The translations under genes and the position numbers were made by a program. From Aequorivita sp. (GTDB lineage Bacteria > Bacteroidota > Bacteroidia > Flavobacteriales > Flavobacteriaceae), in assembly GCA_020435865.1 (NCBI GenBank), contig JAGQYZ010000028.1, forward strand, positions 1 to 6,727: a DNA stretch of 6,727 nt. Direction: 5' to 3'. The notes beneath the pieces are model-generated. The model saw only the letters and a program-made list of their open reading frames with translations. It did not search any database and had not been told where the DNA came from. This document shows, piece by piece, positions 1 to 6,559 of this stretch (the stretch's first letter is position 1; each line of letters opens with the position of its first letter).

Positions 1-352
1 CCGTAACCTTTTTAAAATCGGCTGCGGAATTAATCCATTTATCTTCTTTTCTGTATTGAAGCAAACGATCAATCTCTTCATTGGACATTCCCAAGGTGTA
101 GCCTTTATAATCTGTGATAAAATTAGGATTGAAGGGATATATTTTCGGTTTTCTATTTTCCACTTCGGCAATCCGGAGTGAATCCAACTCTTTCTTTATA
201 GAAACAATTTCAGCGGAAGAAGTATCAAAAGTGTCTTCTTCTGAAAAATCTACAAACCAATATATACATAAAAGTGATATGATGAGCAACAACAAAAGTA
301 AAATCCCACTCCGTTGCTGTTTGCTGAACGTGAAGTGGGATTTTAATTCCAT
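1..352 (-). CDS. Membrane-anchored helix-hairpin-helix (ComEA-like) protein, 3' part cut off by window edge
   Basis: The reading frame is open for 117 codons from the ATG at 352-350 and leaves the window without a stop, so only the N-terminal part is visible. The protein starts MELKSHFTFSKQQRSG, then has one hydrophobic segment at about residues 17-34 (ILLLLLLIISLLCIYWFV), an acidic/basic linker, and from about residue 74 a region FNPNFITDYKGYTLGMS followed by NEEIDRLLQYRK and INSAADFKKVT. This is the layout of a helix-hairpin-helix unit of the ComEA type (N-P-N start, 'LGMS' hairpin, then a helix and a closing 'F-K-K-V' turn). From family knowledge, flavobacterial homologues are near 300 residues and carry further HHH units. 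HHH units usually bind DNA non-specifically; a single N-terminal anchor suggests periplasmic exposure, perhaps in DNA uptake, which is inference. The start lies 14 nt after the symporter stop with no Shine-Dalgarno, so co-transcription is likely. The first 18 codons contain a perfect inverted repeat. Confidence 0.85.
   Translation of the reverse strand, partial: MELKSHFTFSKQQRSGILLLLLLIISLLCIYWFVDFSEEDTFDTSSAEIVSIKKELDSLRIAEVENRKPKIYPFNPNFITDYKGYTLGMSNEEIDRLLQYRKEDKWINSAADFKKVT
299..345 (-). repeat. Perfect 12-bp inverted repeat inside the 5' end of the HHH gene
   Basis: The plus strand reads TAAAATCCCACT at 299-310 and its exact reverse complement AGTGGGATTTTA at 334-345, separated by 23 nt. 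In the minus-strand mRNA the first arm falls in codons 3-7 (L-K-S-H-F) and the second is exactly codons 15-18 (S-G-I-L). A hairpin here would start about 7 nt after the A of the AUG. Pairing does not extend beyond the 12 bp on either side (311/333 and 298/346 mismatch). It is not followed by a T-run, so it does not look like a terminator. It could affect initiation or mRNA stability, or be an accident of codon use. Confidence 0.6.
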
Positions 353-366
353 ATTATTTTATTTTT

Positions 367-1992
367 TTACATATGCTTCTGCATATCTTCCAAACCTTCA
401 TCCAAGGCATCATGCTTGGTTCGAATGGCTTTCATATAACGATTAAGTTCTTTCCTTACAACTGGTGTTAATAATACAACTCCAATAATATTAGGCACAA
501 CCATTGCAAAAATCATTGCATCAGAGAAGTTGATTACAGAGCCAAGGCTTATCACGGAACCAACCCATATAAAGATACAAAATAAGAGTTTATATATAAG
601 TTCGGTAACTTTTCCTCTTCCAAAAAGATAAACCCAACCTTGCATTCCGTAATACGACCATGAGATCATTGTTGAAAAAGCGAATAATATAACAGCAATA
701 GTAAGTACAATAGAAAAGTGCGGAATTACACTGTCAAAAGCGGTGGCGGTTAGCTCTACTCCTTCTTTTACCTCTACTCCGTATTGAATAATATTATTAT
801 CAAAATTTGTAATCACAATTACCAAAGCAGTCATCGTGCAAATAACTACCGTATCAATAAATGGTTCCAAAAGCGCCACGATTCCTTCAGATGCTGGATA
901 TTTTGTGCGCACAGCGGAGTGAGCAATTGCCGCAGAACCAACACCTGCTTCGTTTGAAAATGCACCTCTACGCACCCCTTGAATCATAACACCAACTAAA
1001 CCACCTGCAATACCAAGCCCAGAGAAAGCACCTTCAAAAATAAGTGCAAAAGCGTCTCCAATATGCATATAATTAGCTGCCAAAATAACAAGTGCACCCA
1101 ATACATAAATTCCTGCCATAAATGGAACTATTTTTTCAGTAACTTTTGCAATACGCTTAATACCGCCGATAATTACAACGGCAACAATTATTGCCATAAT
1201 TATACCGAACCATATAGCTGCATTGGTTCCCTGCAATTCAAAAAGCTGCACAAATTGCGCTGCTGCCTGGTTTGCTTGAAACATATTTCCACCGCCAAAA
1301 GATCCACCAATTACAAATATTGCAAAAACGACTGCCAGTACTTTTCCAAGACCACCCATTCCCTTTTGGCTCAGACCTTTTTTCAGGTAATACATTGGTC
1401 CACCATATACAGTTCCATCTGGCCCAACATCTCGAAATTTTACACCTAAAGTACATTCCGCAAATTTTGAAGCCATACCCAATAAACCAGCAAGAATCAT
1501 CCAAAAAGTTGCTCCAGGACCGCCAATGGAAAGCGCTACTGCTACTCCTGCAATATTTCCTAAACCAACGGTTGCAGATAATGCAGCTGTTAGTGCCTGA
1601 AAATGTGAAACTTCACCATCTGCGCTATCATCACGTATGGTTTCTATAATGTTTTCCTGTTCGTTTGGGGTAACATCGCCATATAGAGTATCAGCTCCAT
1701 GTTTTTCAATATCTTCATATTTTCCCTGAACTACTTTTAACGCTGTACCAAAACCTGTAAAATTAATGAGTTTGAAATAGAACGTAAAGTACAACGCTCC
1801 ACCAATCAATACTATTAATACCCAAGGTATTTGAAAAGACTCAGAAAACGGTATTTCATAGAATATTAGTTCTACAAACCAACCGGTATATTTTTGAAAA
1901 ATCGCATCAACTTGTTCAGAAGCAGTGGTATCTTGCGCGAAAGTTATTATTGGAATTAAGAATGTGATTAGTGAAAGAAGGAATTTCTTCAT
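367..1992 (-). CDS. Sodium:alanine/glycine symporter, AGCS family
   Basis: This 541-residue inner-membrane protein should import alanine or glycine together with Na+ (or H+). The family signature is at about 157-172, GGPGATFWMILAGLLG, followed by ASKFAECTLGVKFR. Other conserved AGCS blocks are GGPMYYLKKGL (197-207), GGSFGGGNMFQANQ (229-242), RRGAFSNEAGVGSAAIAHSA (341-360) and EPFIDTVVICTMTAL (376-390). Many hydrophobic segments span residues 55 to 512, and the tail is charged. Two additions are visible. One is a signal-peptide-like N-terminus, MKKFLLSLITFLIPIITFAQ, with a likely cleavage near residues 18-20. The other is an acidic stretch at about 91-127 (YEDIEKHGADTLYGD onward) between the first core helix and the GEVSHFQALTAAL segment. 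The ATG at 1992 is preceded by an A/T-rich leader. It is separated by 102 nt from the K+ channel upstream and sits 14 nt before the HHH gene. Substrate preference cannot be decided from the sequence. Confidence 0.93.
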   Translation of the reverse strand: MKKFLLSLITFLIPIITFAQDTTASEQVDAIFQKYTGWFVELIFYEIPFSESFQIPWVLIVLIGGALYFTFYFKLINFTGFGTALKVVQGKYEDIEKHGADTLYGDVTPNEQENIIETIRDDSADGEVSHFQALTAALSATVGLGNIAGVAVALSIGGPGATFWMILAGLLGMASKFAECTLGVKFRDVGPDGTVYGGPMYYLKKGLSQKGMGGLGKVLAVVFAIFVIGGSFGGGNMFQANQAAAQFVQLFELQGTNAAIWFGIIMAIIVAVVIIGGIKRIAKVTEKIVPFMAGIYVLGALVILAANYMHIGDAFALIFEGAFSGLGIAGGLVGVMIQGVRRGAFSNEAGVGSAAIAHSAVRTKYPASEGIVALLEPFIDTVVICTMTALVIVITNFDNNIIQYGVEVKEGVELTATAFDSVIPHFSIVLTIAVILFAFSTMISWSYYGMQGWVYLFGRGKVTELIYKLLFCIFIWVGSVISLGSVINFSDAMIFAMVVPNIIGVVLLTPVVRKELNRYMKAIRTKHDALDEGLEDMQKHM

Positions 1993-2040
1993 AGTTGATT
2001 TTTAAGATGAAATGCTTATGTAAATAAAACGAAGCAAGAT

Positions 2041-2071
2041 GCTTAAAAAAATCTACAATTTCAAAAAATTG
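2041..2071 (-). terminator. Weak candidate intrinsic terminator after the K+ channel gene
   Basis: On the minus strand, 24 nt after the channel stop codon, CAATTT-TTTG-AAATTG (2071 to 2056) forms a 6-bp stem with a 4-nt loop, followed closely by seven T residues (2051-2045). The stem is almost all A-T pairs, so it would be weak. It is the only stem plus T-run seen in the 102-nt gap between channel and symporter, and could partly separate the two transcription units. Confidence 0.25.
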
Positions 2072-2094
2072 AAGGGAAATTTGTTATTGTTTTC

Positions 2095-3102
2095 TTAAAC
2101 TCCGTATTCCTTTTTAAGACTTTCTATTTGTTCGGGTCTGCCAATCAATATTAATTTTGAGTTTTTTTCAAGAATAAGTGAAGGCTCAGGATTCACGATA
2201 TATTCACCAGTTGGAGAAATATAACCAATAATAGAACAACCTGTTTTTTTACGTACATCAAGTTCTTTTATTGCTTGCTCTTTTCCGTGGGGGCACATCT
2301 TTTCAAAAGGTATTTGTTCTACATTAATACTATCATGCTGACCTGAGACGGTCAAATTGTCCAAAAACTCAACAAGATCAGGAACAACGACCAATAAAGC
2401 CATGTGGTCCCCGCCAATTTTATCTGGCATAATCACGTTGTCTGCCCCGCCGAGTTTCAGTTTTTTATAGCTAGTTTCTTCACTGGCACGGCTTATTATT
2501 TTAAGCTTTTTATTCATTTGTCGTGCTGAAAGCACTATAAACAAATTATCTGCATCATTTGGCGTGGCGCAAATTAGAGTAGAAGCTTTTTCTATACCAG
2601 CCTTCATCAATGTTTCATCTTCAATGGCATTGCCCAGGATGAATAGCATATTTTCATCCGAAAAACGGTCTATAACTTCTTCATCCCTTTCTATTATTAC
2701 AAACGGTTTTTTGTACGCCAATAATTTCTGAACAGCTTGTTTTCCGTTTCTACCAAAACCGCAAACTATAATGTGATCATGCATGGATTCTAATTTTTTC
2801 TGCACTTTTTTCTGTCTTAAAATTCCTATGTTTTTGCTTAAAATATATTCTGTAATTACCGAAATGGCATAACCAACGATAAAGATACTGGAAATGATGA
2901 GAAGCGAAACAAATATTTTTTCCATAGGGTTCAACGGCATCACTTCGCCATAACCTACGGTTGTTATAGTAATTACCGTCATATAAAAAGCATCTACCCA
3001 ACTATAGCCAGAAAAAAAGTGAAAGCCGCCTACTCCAGTAATAAACACTATGAGCAGGAGCATAATTGCAACCGTTATTTTGGAACTGAAGAATTGCTTC
3101 AT
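2095..3102 (-). CDS. Two-helix K+ channel with cytoplasmic RCK (TrkA-N/TrkA-C) domains, MthK-like
   Basis: The 335-residue protein has a first membrane helix at about 10-30, a pore helix and selectivity filter TITTVGYGE (45-53), and a second membrane helix at about 62-87 with a glycine (G77) in the place of the MthK gating hinge. The RCK N-domain starts at about 109 (HIIVCGFGRNG, Rossmann GxGxxG at 115-120) with an acid at the end of beta-2 (IIERD, E138). An RCK C-domain occupies about 255-335. The filter TVGYG makes it a K+-selective channel of the inner membrane. Regulation is probably by a ligand on the RCK ring. Where MthK has its two Ca2+-binding glutamates (IIAEAE, from memory) this protein reads IISRAS (202-207), so Ca2+ gating at that site is unlikely; a nucleotide is an alternative. 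MthK also makes its RCK from an internal start: a methionine at 107 (ESMHDHIIV) sits at the right place here, which is only suggestive. The ATG overlaps the PspC stop by 4 nt. Confidence 0.93.
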   Translation of the reverse strand: MKQFFSSKITVAIMLLLIVFITGVGGFHFFSGYSWVDAFYMTVITITTVGYGEVMPLNPMEKIFVSLLIISSIFIVGYAISVITEYILSKNIGILRQKKVQKKLESMHDHIIVCGFGRNGKQAVQKLLAYKKPFVIIERDEEVIDRFSDENMLFILGNAIEDETLMKAGIEKASTLICATPNDADNLFIVLSARQMNKKLKIISRASEETSYKKLKLGGADNVIMPDKIGGDHMALLVVVPDLVEFLDNLTVSGQHDSINVEQIPFEKMCPHGKEQAIKELDVRKKTGCSIIGYISPTGEYIVNPEPSLILEKNSKLILIGRPEQIESLKKEYGV

Positions 3103-3329
3103 AGATCAAAAACAGAAGTTCGTTTAGTATTTACAAGGTCTTTCAGCTTCAACAAGAAAGCCATGGTAAGATAAAGCGCAAAGCCAACACCTAGTGTGGC
3201 AAAGGAAACATAAATGAAAAATAGCCGAACACTTTTAGCGCGCATTCCCAACCTATCTGCGAGACGGGAAGAAACGTAAAAGCCCCTTTTTTCAAGGTAG
3301 TGGCGTAATGAATATACTGCTTGCAACAT
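3099..3329 (-). CDS. Small PspC-domain membrane protein
   Basis: From the ATG at 3329-3327 the product has 76 residues: a short amphipathic lead (MLQAVYSLRHYLEKRG), the PspC-type helix segment SSRLADRLGMRAKSVRLFFI (20-39), one hydrophobic segment of about 36-60 and the tail KDLVNTKRTSVFDL. The order SRLADRLG, then VRLFF, then a GVGFALYL membrane segment is the PspC pattern. PspC proteins sense or relay envelope stress; here no PspA, PspB or PspF is present, so a classical phage-shock circuit is not shown. An in-frame GTG at 3344 would add five residues (MYFAA), but I prefer the ATG because homologues I recall begin near this point and no ribosome site favours the GTG. The stop TGA overlaps the K+ channel ATG (ATGA, 3102-3099), implying translational coupling. 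Confidence 0.87.
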   Translation of the reverse strand: MLQAVYSLRHYLEKRGFYVSSRLADRLGMRAKSVRLFFIYVSFATLGVGFALYLTMAFLLKLKDLVNTKRTSVFDL

Positions 3330-3373
3330 AGCTGCAAAATACACTTTTTCGTTCTAAATATGTACGCGAACTG

Positions 3374-4690
3374 CTATAAAAATCCCTTTTGAATTTGTTC
3401 GTTCTTTGATATTTTTCTTTTAGAACTAATTATTGAATTCCCGACTGCACAATGCAAACATCTGTTTTTGTCGCAGTATTCACTTTTTAGTTGAAGCAAT
3501 GCCTGACTTTGATTTGCACTTTTTGAAATTTCTTTAAGAGTATTGAATTTTTTCACAATTGTATTTTCTTCAGAAAAAATCTCAGAGGCAAGTGCCAGTA
3601 TTTCATCAGAAGCATCTAGCCCCTGTTGTCTTGCATAACAGAATTTTAATGGAATAATGGTGTTGATTACCAAAAGATCCACAAAGCTTTTAGTGATTCG
3701 CTTTTTTCGTTCCAGCGAAGAAACACCAAAGTTGTAATGTTTATCCCAATATTCACTTGCGCAAATATGGAAGAGTTTATAATAGCCGTTAATGTTTTGA
3801 ATTGAGATTATTTGTGAAAATAGATTTTTATGCTCAAAATAAACCGTTGCAAACTGTGCCAAACGTATCGTAGGGAAGTTTGGTGGCCGCAACCGAAAAA
3901 ATTTGGGAACAATAACGTTTTCATTGTTCAAATCAAATTTATGTTTTAAATATTCGTAATTAGTTTTCAAGGTTTTGGAGTACCAATCTTCCTTTTCCTC
4001 TTCTAACAAACCAGCTTGTCCTATTAACAATGCTTCCAAATCTTGCCGCTCTTGACTGCATTTTTTCACAACCGAAAAATCTACAGATTTTGCGATACTG
4101 AAAAAAGATTCGCCGTTTACTTTTAAGCCAAAATTTTTACAAAGCATTCTGAATAATAAACTTTCCCAATGGTTTTGAGAGTCTTTTAATTCTTTCAAAA
4201 GAATTGATTCTTTCTTTTGAAGCCTTTCAAAAAAGAGGCGTTCTAGCCAGTTTTCAAAAATAAAATCAGTAACAAATTCAAAATCATTTTCACAATTAAT
4301 CCATTTTTTTTCTTTTGAAAACAGTTTTTGATATTTCTCCATAGTAGTTTTTGGAATGTGCTTTTTTATAGTAAATGTGGGAATTACCGAACCGTCCTTT
4401 CTATAAATTTCAGCATCATGTTCCCAAACAACATGAAGTATTACATTATCATAAGCAGCATCAGCTTCATGGCTGTGGGCATACCAATCTGAAGATTTAA
4501 TGTGTATTTCAATATTGCCAGCCCAAAGTTGGCCTTCCAACTCAATTTGTGCATTAAAAAAGTCTGGTCCTGAATTTAAATTATGGCTCCCTTGGTTCTT
4601 AATGTGGAGGTGTTCGTTATTCGACGTGAGAAAACTACCCACATCAAACTTCTGAAATTTCCACACGTAATGCAGAAAATCTTCTTTCAT
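3374..4690 (-). CDS. DUF2851 family protein of unknown function
   Basis: The 438-residue soluble protein matches the Bacteroidota DUF2851 family from start to end. The N-terminal block MKEDFLHYVWKFQKFD is followed by a conserved core at about 39-92: NSGPDFFNAQI, W56-x-G58, NIEIHIKSSDWYAHSHEAD and ILHVVWEHD. Later family blocks are EALLIGQAGLL (219-229) and RLRPPNFPTIRLAQ (266-279). The C-terminus has YCDKNRCLHCAVGNSII, giving C406, C411, H413 and C414. No function is established that I know of. The order G-P-D, then about 18 residues, then E61-I-H63 next to a beta-like IEIHI strand resembles the PD-(D/E)XK nuclease core, and the terminal Cys/His cluster could hold a metal; both are inference. 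No signal peptide or membrane helix is seen, so it should be cytoplasmic. It starts 57 nt after the DUF202 gene and ends (TAG) 44 nt before the PspC ATG, so it probably shares their transcript. Confidence 0.88.
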   Translation of the reverse strand: MKEDFLHYVWKFQKFDVGSFLTSNNEHLHIKNQGSHNLNSGPDFFNAQIELEGQLWAGNIEIHIKSSDWYAHSHEADAAYDNVILHVVWEHDAEIYRKDGSVIPTFTIKKHIPKTTMEKYQKLFSKEKKWINCENDFEFVTDFIFENWLERLFFERLQKKESILLKELKDSQNHWESLLFRMLCKNFGLKVNGESFFSIAKSVDFSVVKKCSQERQDLEALLIGQAGLLEEEKEDWYSKTLKTNYEYLKHKFDLNNENVIVPKFFRLRPPNFPTIRLAQFATVYFEHKNLFSQIISIQNINGYYKLFHICASEYWDKHYNFGVSSLERKKRITKSFVDLLVINTIIPLKFCYARQQGLDASDEILALASEIFSEENTIVKKFNTLKEISKSANQSQALLQLKSEYCDKNRCLHCAVGNSIISSKRKISKNEQIQKGFL

Positions 4691-4747
4691 TAAAAATAAA
4701 ATTTAAGGGGAGTCTTAATAAATGAGAAGTAAAGATAGCGAAAAATA

Positions 4748-5128
4748 TTAGGCCTCTGCTTCTTCCTTTTGCATTTTTTCCTCTGTATCAGAATGTTGAT
4801 GAGATTTTTCTGTTTTGGAATCTAAATAAAGAATACGGTTCCATTTATAGAGCCTGCGCATAAGCAAAATATATCTAAAAAAGCCTACCGCTATAAACAC
4901 AACACTTATCACCAAAGCGGCGTAACCTATCCAATGTATGTTATTAAAATCTTTAAGTTGAAGGATCGCTATACCACCCAACATTAGATATAAGGAAGCC
5001 CTTATATATGCCAAAAGGGTTCTTTCATTCGCAAGTTTTGTGCGTTCCAATGCCAATATTTCATTGGTATTCTCAGGCAGTGGTTGTGTTCGTAAAAACC
5101 GAAATAACTTTTTAGAATTTTCCTTCAT
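4748..5128 (-). CDS. DUF202 domain small inner-membrane protein
   Basis: The 126-residue product carries the DUF202 signature LALERTKLANERTLLAYIRA (25-44), in which the repeated ERT-x-LA units precede the first membrane helix. Two hydrophobic segments are visible, about 39-58 (AYIRASLYLMLGGIAILQ) and 66-90 (WIGYAALVISVVFIAVGFF onward). They are followed by a basic stretch MRRLYKWNRILY (90-101) and a very hydrophilic tail rich in Lys, Glu, Gln and His to the end. Many family members, such as E. coli YidH, have a third helix; here the tail replaces it. The role of bacterial DUF202 proteins is not known to me, although the same fold forms the membrane part of yeast VTC proteins. It lies 72 nt after the CBS gene with no clear terminator between them, so read-through from that gene is possible. 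Confidence 0.85.
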   Translation of the reverse strand: MKENSKKLFRFLRTQPLPENTNEILALERTKLANERTLLAYIRASLYLMLGGIAILQLKDFNNIHWIGYAALVISVVFIAVGFFRYILLMRRLYKWNRILYLDSKTEKSHQHSDTEEKMQKEEAEA

Positions 5129-5200
5129 AACAGCCTAAAATTAGCAAAAATCTACCTCCATTTTAAGTGAAACAGGAAATTCTTTTATATAAGGCAGAAA

Positions 5201-6559
5201 CTATAAGGCACTGATAATGTCGTGCTTGGTGATTATGTTGTAGTTTCCATTACCCAAATCTACCAAAACAGCATTATTTTCTTTGTGTATCAGTTTTGAA
5301 ATTTCTTCAATTGGCGTGCTCTTTTTTACAATAGGAAAGGGTTTGTGCATCACCTCTTTTATAGGAAGATCTGCCACATTTTTGTTTTCCAGATATTTCC
5401 GAAGCAAATCGGTTTCGTCCAAAGCACCCACAAAACCTGAAGTGTCTTCCACGGGAATCTGTGAAATGTTGTATTTTTTCATCCGCTCAATCGCGTGACC
5501 AACCAATTCCTCAGTTTTTACAGTAATCAAAGGTTTGTCTTCGTGTTCTTTTATCAAATCGGAAGCGTTTTTCACTTCGTCTTCTACAAATCCGCGTTCG
5601 CGCATCCATTCGTCGTTATACATTTTTCCCACATATCTGCTTCCGTGATCGTGGAAAAGGACAACTACCACATCATCTTTTGTGAATTTATCTTTCAATT
5701 GAAGCAAGCCTTTAATTGCAGCTCCGGCTGAATTCCCTAAAAAGAAACCTTCCATCTTCGCAAGCTTTTGGGTATAGATTGCCGCATCTTTATCGGTTAC
5801 TTTCGTGAAACCATCAATCACACTGAAATCTACATTCTTTGGAAGAATATCTTCGCCGATACCTTCGGTTATGTAGGGATAGATTTCATTTTCGTCGAAA
5901 ACACCTGTTTCGTGGTACTTTTTGAAAACACTTCCATAGGTATCAACACCCCAAATTTTTACGTTCGGGTTTTGTTCTTTTAAATATTTTCCAACACCGC
6001 TGATAGTTCCTCCCGTGCCAACTCCAACCACAAAATGCGTTACTTTTCCATCAGTCTGTTTCCAAATTTCGGGGCCGGTGCTTTCGTAATGTGCCTTGGT
6101 ATTGCTGGGGTTGTCATATTGATTTACGTACCAGCTATTTGGCGTTTCCTCTGCCAAACGTTTCGATGTGGAATAATAACTACGTGGATCTTCGGGTGCC
6201 ACGTTTGTTGGGCAAACTATAACCTTACTTCCCACCGCTTTCAGAATATCAATCTTTTCTTTACTCTGTTTATCGCTAATTACGCAGACCATTTTATAGC
6301 CTTTTACAATTGCAGCTAATGCCAAACCCATTCCAGTATTTCCGGAAGTTCCCTCGATGATTGTTCCACCGGGTTTTAATCTTCCGTCCGCTTCAGCATC
6401 TTCAATCATCGTTAAGGCCATTCGGTCTTTCACCGAATTTCCAGGATTGAAAGTTTCATATTTGGCAAGTACTAAAGCGGGAATATCCCCAATAATTTTA
6501 TTGATTTTTACCATTGGTGTGTTACCTATAGTTCCTAAGATGTTTTCTGCGTATTCCAT
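5201..6559 (-). CDS. Cystathionine beta-synthase-type PLP enzyme with C-terminal CBS domain pair
   Basis: The 452-residue cytoplasmic enzyme is a fold-type II PLP protein that should condense homocysteine and serine (or an activated serine) to cystathionine. The Schiff-base lysine is K44 in NPGNSVKDRMAL. The substrate loop is GTSGNTG (70-76). The PLP phosphate loop is GTGGTISG (181-188). The serine facing the pyridine nitrogen is S277 in GNSAGA. Blocks typical of cystathionine beta-synthases are NPSNTKAHYESTGPEIW (150-166), TEGIGEDILP (231-240) and HDHGSRYVGKMYNDEWM (303-319). Two CBS domains follow at about 335-391 (ISQIPVED core) and 398-452 (PIKEVMHKPFPIV to the end). There is no N-terminal heme segment, unlike the animal enzyme. 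Cysteine synthase is the main alternative, but plain cysteine synthases lack the CBS pair. The ATG at 6559 fits the family start. No Shine-Dalgarno is seen. The CBS pair may bind an adenosyl ligand, which is inference. Confidence 0.92.
   Translation of the reverse strand: MEYAENILGTIGNTPMVKINKIIGDIPALVLAKYETFNPGNSVKDRMALTMIEDAEADGRLKPGGTIIEGTSGNTGMGLALAAIVKGYKMVCVISDKQSKEKIDILKAVGSKVIVCPTNVAPEDPRSYYSTSKRLAEETPNSWYVNQYDNPSNTKAHYESTGPEIWKQTDGKVTHFVVGVGTGGTISGVGKYLKEQNPNVKIWGVDTYGSVFKKYHETGVFDENEIYPYITEGIGEDILPKNVDFSVIDGFTKVTDKDAAIYTQKLAKMEGFFLGNSAGAAIKGLLQLKDKFTKDDVVVVLFHDHGSRYVGKMYNDEWMRERGFVEDEVKNASDLIKEHEDKPLITVKTEELVGHAIERMKKYNISQIPVEDTSGFVGALDETDLLRKYLENKNVADLPIKEVMHKPFPIVKKSTPIEEISKLIHKENNAVLVDLGNGNYNIITKHDIISAL

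Noticed and set aside
114..446. Plus-strand open frame of 110 codons crossing the HHH and symporter genes
   Set aside because: It lies antisense to two genes with clear family motifs, its product shows no recognisable domain, and it spans the junction of two real genes.
1063..1649. Two overlapping plus-strand open frames and one minus-strand frame inside the symporter gene
   Set aside because: They are alternative frames of the AGCS coding region. Their products are rich in Cys, Trp, His or Gln with no family motif.
2012..2045. Repeated ATGCTTA (2012-2018 and 2039-2045) and a short AAGCA/TGCTT hairpin upstream of the symporter
   Set aside because: The repeat is 7 bp and the stem 5 bp in A/T-rich DNA. 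There is no supporting promoter or family of sites, so chance is the simplest explanation.
2777..3001. Minus-strand 74-codon frame inside the K+ channel gene
   Set aside because: It is a shifted frame of the pore and second-helix coding region with no protein-like features.
3330..3344. GTG start at 3344 for the PspC protein
   Set aside because: It adds only MYFAA, is an alternative codon with no ribosome site, and the ATG at 3329 gives the expected N-terminus.
4703..4718. Small inverted repeat TTAAG / CTTAA with a 6-nt loop just before the DUF2851 start
   Set aside because: A 5-bp A/T-rich stem is expected by chance in such sequence, and it is too weak to call a terminator or attenuator.
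5129..5200. Possible promoter or terminator between the CBS-type enzyme and DUF202 genes
   Set aside because: There is no stem followed by a T-run, and only partial matches to TAnnTTTG without a well-placed TTG. The GGAGG found there is about 30 nt from the ATG, too far for a ribosome site.
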